Assembly (NCBI RefSeq): GCF_027172205.1
Contig: NC_070606.1
Location: 96,110,534-96,174,533, forward strand
Length of the DNA: 64,000 nucleotides
DNA from: Podarcis raffonei
Lineage: Eukaryota; Chordata; Lepidosauria; Squamata; Lacertidae
Direction: 5' to 3'
Part shown: piece by piece, positions 59,501-64,000 of the stretch
Position numbering within the stretch: position 1 is the first letter of the stretch
Layout: each line of letters opens with the position of its first letter
Notes under the pieces: model-generated
The model's input: the letters and a program-made list of their open reading frames with translations, nothing else
Told to the model about the DNA's origin: nothing
Databases searched by the model: none
Position numbers and translations under genes: made by a program

Positions 59501-60387
59501 ATCCAAACTCCTCCTCTTCTTCTTCTTCTTCTTCTTCTTCTTCTTCTTCTTCTTCTTCTTCGGTGCTGGTTTACAATTAAGTACAATTTGCTCTCTGTTT
59601 GGAGCAGGCAGTTGAATTTTCACTCCAATGTGAGACTTTTAGGCATTTGTCAGTTTGGGGTTCAGCAGATTGCAGGACAAGTTTGCATTCAGGCAGTGAG
59701 AAGAAAACAGCAAGGTGGTGGGAAGAACAAAGCAAAAGGATGCTTCTGTTACTGTCCGTCGACAGCTCCTTCCAGCTGTTAAGTACAGTGCTCTAGTCCA
59801 TGGGGTCATGAAGAGTCAGACACGACTAAATGACTAAACAAAAACAACACCACTTGTTACTATTAGAGCTCACTTGAGCCTGCTAAATTGTACTCAGAGT
59901 AGACCCATTGAAATTAACAGACCTAAGTTGTTGTTGTTGTTTAGTCGTTTAGTCGTGTCCAACTCTTCGTGACCCCATGGACCAGAGCACGCCAGGCACT
60001 TCTGTCTTCCACTGCCTCCTGCAGTTTGGTCAAACCTAAGACCTAAGTTAGCTGTGTCCATTAACTGTAATGGGTCTACTGTGAGTAGAGCTAACATTGG
60101 ATACAACCCATTTTCTGTTGATTGCAACATTAAGAGAGATCCTTTGTTCTCTTTTTCCAGATACCCTCTTTAAATGTTTTACCTGGGGAAATAGCAGTAG
60201 GACTTCTCGTTCTTGACTACTTACCCCTTCCTTTTATTATATCATTAAGGAAAGCCGTCTCTAATCTCTCAGAGAATTCTTCAGAGTGGTCAATGAGTGC
60301 TTCTTTCACTGCTTCATATCCAGACAGTACTACCACAGCTAGTGGTCCTCCCCATAAGGTATAAATGTTTCCATATTGCTTTGCCAT
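44915..60387 (-). CDS. Gene B: cytochrome P450, CYP2 family, CYP2J-like (exons 2-9; exon 1 outside window)
   Basis: Second CYP2 monooxygenase on the minus strand: exons 60387-60225, 57984-57835, 57653-57493, 53035-52859, 51590-51449, 49931-49744, 45858-45717 and 45102-44915, with lengths 163, 150, 161, 177, 142, 188, 142 and 188, identical to gene A, all with AG/GT borders. The 436 visible residues are open to a TAA at 44915. Motifs: WRQQR (helix C), AGTETT (I helix), EMQR (K helix), FNPNHFL and FGAGSRICLG with the heme cysteine. Compared with gene A, exon 2 differs most (about 19/54 residues) and exon 3 least (about 4/50). The usual RP of the B region is RL here, and the exon-8 start PK-TTG replaces PK-GT. 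No exon-1-like sequence occurs at 60388-64000; intron 1 of gene A is 5.8 kb, so exon 1 may simply lie further on. Probably functional; not proven. Confidence 0.9.
45152..45284. mobile_element. Short hAT-like MITE, copy 3
   Basis: Core GGAACTCACTGGATCTCAGT and end CTAGAAAAATTGCACTG match the copies at 7008 and 8959. The left end is degraded. It lies in intron 8 of gene B, about 50 bases from exon 9. Confidence 0.65.
45358..45395 (-). mobile_element. CR1 terminal scrap
   Basis: TCATAGATTCATAGAATCGT and AGAGTTGGAAGG are the reversed CR1 or CR1-tailed SINE terminus, in intron 8 of gene B. Confidence 0.6.
45717..45858 (-). CDS. Gene B exon 8
   Basis: [20 protein letters not shown] and [20 protein letters not shown] lead to FGAG at a phase-1 donor (GCAG|GTAAAT). 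Confidence 0.94.
46220..47366. mobile_element. MITE, CCGTATTTTTCGC family, copy 3, enlarged by an internal tandem array
   Basis: Near-perfect ends CCGTATTTTTCGCACC and GGTGCGAAAAATACGG with TA on both sides. At 1147 bp it is far longer than the 451-bp and 782-bp sisters because of the array at 46367-47233. It lies in intron 7 of gene B. Open frames of 286-378 codons cover it on both strands, a by-product of the 99-bp period; no protein is implied. Confidence 0.9.
46367..47233. repeat. 99-bp tandem array with 297-bp higher-order units
   Basis: Units start at 46476, 46575, 46674, 46773, 46872, 46971 and 47070, exactly 99 apart, with a divergent unit before (46367) and a partial one after (47169). 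Variants run A-B-C-A-B-C-A: A has GGATCTC..GCATGCCGAAG, B has GCTAGCATGCAGAAG, C has GCCAGCATGCGGAAG with GAGCTC. The two ABC blocks differ at only two visible bases in 297. Each unit holds a hairpin (CCGCAAGCAGCGGGA, 4-base loop, complement) and a palindrome (GCGCGCTGAGCTCAGCGCGC in C). Confidence 0.95.
47775..48617 (+). mobile_element. L2-type LINE, RT segment
   Basis: Open frame with [69 protein letters not shown] and [10 protein letters not shown] 20-codon deletion follows VEDS. The 361-codon frame starting at 47538 is L2 fused to upstream intron sequence, antisense to gene B. Confidence 0.92.
49185..49238. mobile_element. Tc1/mariner MITE scrap
   Basis: TTCTTAAAACAAGGTACCACTG followed by TA is the right end of the CAGTGGTACCTCG family; the left end is lost. 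Confidence 0.65.
49245..49350 (-). mobile_element. tRNA-Lys-derived SINE, partial, reversed
   Basis: ATCATAGAATTGTAGAGTTG tail, GACAATGCAGGAATTTTTTG and GGGGCTCAAACCC box-B words, truncated in the tRNA head. Confidence 0.75.
49744..49931 (-). CDS. Gene B exon 7
   Basis: [38 protein letters not shown] (ExxR) and ending IIPK|GTAAC. About 19 of 63 residues differ from gene A, mostly after ExxR. Confidence 0.94.
50025..50361 (+). mobile_element. L2-type LINE 3' end, (ATT)n tail
   Basis: Starts GACGCTGAGGTCCAGCG and runs through [17 protein letters not shown]-like sequence to AAATTATTATT. In intron 6 of gene B, antisense to it. Confidence 0.88.
51449..51590 (-). CDS. Gene B exon 6
   Basis: [20 protein letters not shown] and [21 protein letters not shown] helix with AGTETT. 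142 nt, phase 0 to 1. Confidence 0.95.
52040..52112 (+). mobile_element. L2 terminal scrap
   Basis: CAGAGTGGCTGGGGAAACCC and ATGGGTGGGGTATAAATAAT then TTATTA: only the last ~70 bases of an L2. Confidence 0.8.
52859..53035 (-). CDS. Gene B exon 5
   Basis: [20 protein letters not shown] and [16 protein letters not shown] at the GTAAGT donor. 177 nt as in gene A. Confidence 0.95.
53415..53575. repeat. (CATA)n/(TATG)n/(ATAG)n microsatellite
   Basis: CATA repeats switch to TATG repeats (complementary, so the block can fold back on itself), then GATATAG. It explains the Tyr/Met/Val-rich open frames there. Confidence 0.9.
53735..53885 (+). mobile_element. CR1 LINE 3' end
   Basis: GGAGGTATTTAGGCAGAGGT, GGATGGCCATCTGTCATAGA and GGTTGGACTAGACAATCCTT, ending TTCTATGATTCTATGA: a textbook CR1 terminus. 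Confidence 0.92.
54005..54150. mobile_element. Fold-back MITE (ACTACAACTCCCA family), old copy
   Basis: AGGTGAGGGAAACCTTGGCC and GGGGCCAGACGTTCCCCACA are diverged arms of this family. Confidence 0.6.
54243..57078 (-). mobile_element. BovB LINE, long copy, reversed, with a solo LTR inside
   Basis: From the GTTGTTGTTTAGTCATTTAG tail (reversed 3' end) through RT words ([60 protein letters not shown]) to endonuclease words near 57000 ([22 protein letters not shown]). It is frameshifted in several places and 5'-truncated inside the endonuclease. A solo LTR splits it at 56511-56901. In intron 4 of gene B, same strand as the gene. Confidence 0.92.
56511..56901. mobile_element. Solo LTR (retrovirus-like), inserted in BovB
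   Basis: A 391-base block starting TGTGAGGAGAACC interrupts the BovB endonuclease. The 5-bp word TAGAG flanks it (56506-56510 and 56902-56906), and a single TAGAG bridges the junction in BovB. It holds an ATTAAA poly(A)-type word near 56692. Fossil; younger than the BovB copy. Confidence 0.75.
57493..57653 (-). CDS. Gene B exon 4
   Basis: [20 protein letters not shown] and [20 protein letters not shown]. 161 nt with GTGAGT donor as in gene A. Confidence 0.95.
57835..57984 (-). CDS. Gene B exon 3
   Basis: [20 protein letters not shown] and [20 protein letters not shown]: nearly identical to gene A exon 3. Its acceptor is TCACTGATTTTCCATAG with no L1 beside it. Confidence 0.96.
58362..58460 (-). 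mobile_element. tRNA-derived SINE, 3' fragment, reversed
   Basis: AAAGGTAAAGGTACCCCTGA, then GGACGACTCTGGGGTTG, broken off at TTCTGGGTCATC. Confidence 0.8.
58478..58740 (+). mobile_element. BovB LINE fragment
   Basis: [40 protein letters not shown] and [18 protein letters not shown]. Truncated at both ends, without the 3' tail. Confidence 0.9.
58860..59115 (-). mobile_element. CR1 LINE, reversed fragment
   Basis: CAGGCTAAACATACCCAGCT, TTGCCCTCCTCTGCACACAT and ACTGGACACAGTATTCCAGG are reversed CR1 ORF2 C-terminal sequence. Confidence 0.88.
59268..59508 (+). mobile_element. MIR/CORE-like tRNA SINE with L2-type tail
   Basis: AGCCAGTGTGGTGTAATGGT (box A region), box B GGGTTTGCTTCCC, the core GGGTGACCTTGGGCCAGTCA and end CCGCTTTGAGACTCC..GGCGGGATAT. 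A CTT microsatellite follows. Confidence 0.85.
59509..59562. repeat. (CTT)n microsatellite
   Basis: About 17 CTT units after the SINE tail. Confidence 0.95.
59790..59852 (+). mobile_element. BovB 3' tail
   Basis: CTCTAGTCCATGGGGTCATG, AGAGTCAGACACGACTAAAT and AAACAAAAACAAC: only the last ~60 bases. Confidence 0.85.
59938..60039 (-). mobile_element. BovB 3' tail, reversed, with target duplication
   Basis: TTGTTGTTGTTTAGTCGTTT to CAGTTTGGTCAAAC. GACCTAAG flanks it (59930-59937 and 60040-60047). It landed in a short fold-back repeat (59890-60110) like that at 16736. Confidence 0.85.
60225..60387 (-). CDS. Gene B exon 2
   Basis: [37 protein letters not shown] and [17 protein letters not shown]. 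Starts after CGGTAG in phase 0. The first twelve residues equal gene A, then divergence is strong. Confidence 0.94.
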
Positions 60388-60569
60388 CTACCGTTTGGGT
60401 CATAAGGGAGGAGAGAGATATTAGGTTCAAAGTAAGCAGATGATTATTTCAACATGAACTTCAGCCTTCCTCACCTCTGCAGTTTCTGGCCAAGTGTGCA
60501 TCTCCTCTCTGCAGATTTCCCCCCTCCCCCCAGCTTTCCTTTCCCCTTCCCCCTTTCCTTTCCTTTTCT

Positions 60570-62012
60570 TGCAAGAGAGTTGCGATGTTTTAACACTGAT
60601 ATTGCAGCGCTTCAAGAAACTCGAAGAGCAGGCGAGGGACAACTGAAGGAAGAAAAAGGAGGCTACACATTCTTCTGGAAAGCTTTACCTCAACAAGAAT
60701 GTCAAATACATGGAGTAGGCTTTGCTATCAAAAACAATATTGTGAAGCTCTTTTCAGAATTCCCTACCGGCATTAATGAGTGAGTTTCAACCCTTTGAAT
60801 AAAATTCACAAAAAACCAACAGGCTACTATTCTAAGCATTTATGCGGCAACACTGGATGCCAATGACGACATTAAAGAAATTTTTTACTCTCAGCAGGAT
60901 AGCATCCTATCAGAGATGCCTAAAGAGGATAAAATTATCCTCCTGGGGAATTTTAATGCAAGAGTAGAGTGAGATTTCAATCTGTGGCCTGGGACTATTA
61001 GGAAAGAAGGAATTGGCAACAGCAACCAGAACGGAATCTTTTTGACTATAGGTGCAGTGCACAACCTTGTTATTACCAACACACTCTTTTGACAACAAAA
61101 TAAATTTAAAACATCATGGAGGCACCCTTTGTCGAACCAATGGCATCTCTTAGACTATGTAATTGTTCAAGCTGAAGATTGCTGTAATGTGCTCCTTATC
61201 AGAGCTATGGGGAGTGCCGACAACTGCTTGACAGAGCACTGATTAATACATTCCACCATGGCTATCAAGTTTATACCTCAACACAGGCTTCAAGGAAGGA
61301 AACCAGGGTGCAAAATGAATACTCAAACCCTTCAAGATCCTATTAAGTGGGATTGCTTCCAAACAACTCTTAAGGACCATCTGCTTTCAGAGTTCCCTAA
61401 TAACATCAAGGAACACTGGACCAAGCTAAAAACATCAATTATTGCAGCCTATGAACAAACTGTTGGATACCAAACCAAGGACTGGTTTGATGGGAATGAC
61501 ACTGAGATTGAACACATTATTGGCAAGAAAAGGAAGGCCTTTCATAGAGTTAGAAACTGTGGCAAAGAGATAGAAACTGTGCTACTGAGAGAAAAAAACC
61601 TATGCCAACGCTAAGAACCAGATAACTAAAGCGCACCTGGTGGATAAAAAAAGCTGAAGAGATCCAGCACTTAGCCAACACTCATGCTGCACAGAGTTCC
61701 TTTAAAGCCACTAAATCATGGCATATGCCCCCTGAGCTCAAAGACAGTATCACACTTCTAAAAGATAAAGAAGCTATTGCACTGCACTGGAAAGAACATT
61801 ACCAACATCTCCTTAACTGCAGCTCCCCTGTACATGCTGAGATCCTCTCACAAATTCCACAAAAACAAATTAGAGATGAGCTTGCAGTAACTCCAAATCT
61901 GGGAGAGCTGTGAACAGCCATTAACCAAATTAAAAACAACAAAGCCAGAGGACCTGATGTAATATCTGCCAAAGTCTTCAAAGTGGGCGGAATTGAACTC
62001 ATACAATGGTTT
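60570..62012 (+). mobile_element. LINE with APE endonuclease, RTE-like
   Basis: Broken frames read DIAALQETRRAGEGQLKEEK, YTFFWKALPQQE, IHGVGFAIKNNIVK, KIILLGNFNARVE and WHLLDYVIVQAED (endonuclease), then a linker and INQIKNNKARGPDVISAKVF, the RT start. Several stops and frameshifts. The exact clade (RTE/Rex-type) is uncertain. In intron 1 of gene B, antisense to it. Confidence 0.82.
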
Positions 62013-62339
62013 ATCACACTTAGCATCGGGGGGCACGTTTGCACACTGGAGCAAACCCAAACTCATAAAAGGGAATAAGGGGCAAGCAAGGGACGCAAAC
62101 CTCTTAAAAGGCTTAAGAGGGGGTCTTAAGCACTGTCTAAGCAGCTGATCCAAGCGGTGCAAAAAGGGGTTTCCCGAATGCTCCAACACTGTGCAAAGTG
62201 ACAGAGGAAGGGAGAACCTCAGCACTGGATGCATTGTCTTCTCAGCTGTGCGACACCTCAAGCTCAGAGCTAATCAAACCCTGAGCTAATGAGCGATAAA
62301 CCTCTCTGGAATTAGGACCAAAAATAAACAACCTCATTA
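62013..62339. other. LINE junction, unresolved
   Basis: Non-coding DNA between the RTE-like element and the L1 ORF1 remnant, possibly L1 5' sequence. No gene seen. Confidence 0.4.
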
Positions 62340-64000
62340 AAGACTCATTAAAGAAATTGCTAAGCTATTAGAAATGAGGGAAGAGGATTTAGATTACATG
62401 GTGACTAATGTTTTTAGAATAAAAGTCACCTCGGCCCAGGCAAGACAAAAAAAAATACCCTGGAGACTGTTTAGCAATTTTTAATTCAGCAAAAGTGAGG
62501 AATACTGCTCTGAGGAAGAGTCGAGAAAAACAATTGATCATAGATGGGAAAACAAATGTGGTGTTCAAGGGTATTCCCAATCGTTTTTACGCAAGAGAAA
62601 TGTCTACAAAGAATTGACAAAAAACTTAACAGCTAACAAAATAAGGTTTCGATGGGAGTATCCAGAGGGTGTGTCATTTTATTATAAAGACAAGAAATTC
62701 AAAATTAAGACATTACAAGAAATGCAGAAATTTGGGAGAAGATATAAGGAGTTGGGGAAGATGGAGGGAGGGGAACAGGAAAGTGAAGAGGATAAACAAG
62801 AACAAGAGGGAGAAGAGGGAGATATTTAAATGTAAACAATAAAATAAAATTGTATTTAAATAAATAAATCAAAATGACAATTAAAATTATATCATTGAAT
62901 GTTAATGGCATGAACAATAAAGCCAAAAGAAATAAAATTGAATATGAGTTATTAAAAAAACCAGACATAACTTGCGTACAAGAAACACACGTAACACGTA
63001 AATCAAAAATGATGGTAAAGAACATGAATGAGGAACAACTAGACCAACTACAAGGCAAAACAGAAATAAAAACAGTAAAGAAAATAAAATATTTGGGTGT
63101 TTGGCTCTCCCCGAAAAATACAAACCTATTCAAGGATAATTATAAAACAATATGGAAAGAAGTAAAAACGAAATTGGAAATATGGGACAGACTGAAGCTA
63201 TCCTTCTGTGGAAGGATAGCAGCTATTAAGATGAATGTCCTACCAAAAATGCTCTTTTTATTTCAAACCATTCCAATTATAACAGGACAAGGCCAATTCA
63301 ATGAGTGGCAAAAACTGGTCTCCAGATTTGTATGGCAAGGGGGAAAGCCTAGAATAAAATTCAAACTTTTAATGGACAAAAAAGAAAGAGGAGGCTTTTC
63401 ACTACCAGACCTCAAAATATATTATGAAGCTGCATCTATAATATGGTTAAAAGAGTGGTTTAGCTTGGAAAATACGGATATATTAGATCTGGAAGGTTTT
63501 GGAAACAGAAATGGGTGCACACATACCTTTGGTATGACAAGGTCAGAGTACATTGGGACTTTTTAAATCACATCATAAAAAGACCACTATTTGAAGTCTG
63601 GAAAAGATATAAAGAGTGGTTCGAAAGAAAGATGCCATGGTGGCTGTCACCCCAAGAGGCTTTTTCACTGAAAAGTATAAATATGAAAGGAAAATGGTTG
63701 ACCTATAGAGACATGTTATTGGAAGAGAACAATGTAATTAAGATTAAACCATATGAGGAATTGAAAGATAAACTGCAAAGTTGGATGGAGTACCATCAAA
63801 TGGGTGATATCTTCTCAAAGGATAAGAAAACAAGAGGGTTTGAACAAACAAAATCAATATTAGAAACTGTAGTACTACAAAATAACAAAAAAGCACTGTC
63901 TAAGGTCTATGAGTATTTATTAGAATGGCACACAAAAGATGAAGAAATCAAAAGCGTCATGATTAAGTGGGCAATAGATGTAGGCCACAACATTGAGTAT
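62340..64000 (+). mobile_element. L1 LINE with ORF1 end and an internally deleted ORF2
   Basis: ORF1 C-terminus: KIRFRWEYPEGVSFYYKDKK (62640-62830). ORF2 starts at 62874 with TIKIISLNVNGMNNKAKRNK and ITCVQETHV, then passes in frame at about 63000-63060 to KIKYLGVWLSPKNTNLF, a block that lies hundreds of residues later in full L1 ORF2. The endonuclease and RT cores are therefore missing. It continues through KMNVLPKMLFLFQTIPIITG, a frameshift near 63530, and off the right edge. Confidence 0.88.

Noticed and set aside
60388-64000. Exon 1 of gene B
   Set aside because: No sequence resembling the anchor, PPGP or 5' UTR of gene A was found; it is LINE DNA throughout.

Overview
The window is nuclear DNA from a squamate reptile (lizard or snake). 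The repeat fauna points there: BovB LINEs, tRNA-derived SINEs with a BovB-like tail, CR1, L2 and Rex1-like LINEs, L1, and MITEs of several families, all interspersed with host exons that carry canonical GT/AG introns. The species cannot be fixed from the sequence. No RNA gene, CRISPR array or prokaryotic feature was seen.

Two host genes are present, both CYP2-family cytochrome P450s (CYP2J-like), arranged tail to tail. Gene A (+ strand, 10452-33996) is complete: nine exons of 168, 163, 150, 161, 177, 142, 188, 142 and 188 nt, the standard CYP2 lengths and phases, giving a predicted 492-residue enzyme with membrane anchor, PPGP hinge, WxxxR, AGSDTT, ExxR and the FGAGSRMCLG heme loop. Gene B (- strand, 60387-44915) shows exons 2-9 with the same lengths and all key motifs. 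Its exon 1 is not in the window and should lie beyond base 64000. Two decayed copies of CYP2 exon 1 (2721-2848 and 36118-36285, both - strand) show that the locus has lost or partly duplicated further family members.

Layout: 1-10.2 kb is intergenic, with nested LINE/SINE/MITE debris, a duplicated host segment and an exon-1 relic. 10.2-34.5 kb is gene A; its introns carry a solo LTR, an inverted duplication, several L2 copies, four SINEs and a BovB insertion with an 11-bp target duplication. 34.5-44.9 kb is the space between the two 3' ends, with a second exon-1 relic and a CR1 copy split by a ~3.2 kb insertion. 44.9-60.4 kb is gene B; intron 7 holds a MITE with an internal 99-bp tandem array in 297-bp higher-order units, and intron 4 holds a BovB copy containing a solo LTR. 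60.4-64 kb is LINE sequence (an RTE/BovB-type endonuclease region, then an internally deleted L1) inside intron 1 of gene B.

Both genes should encode ER-anchored monooxygenases acting with NADPH-P450 reductase on lipophilic substrates such as fatty acids or xenobiotics; the actual substrates cannot be read from the sequence. Most long open frames in the window are transposon remnants or artefacts of tandem repeats.
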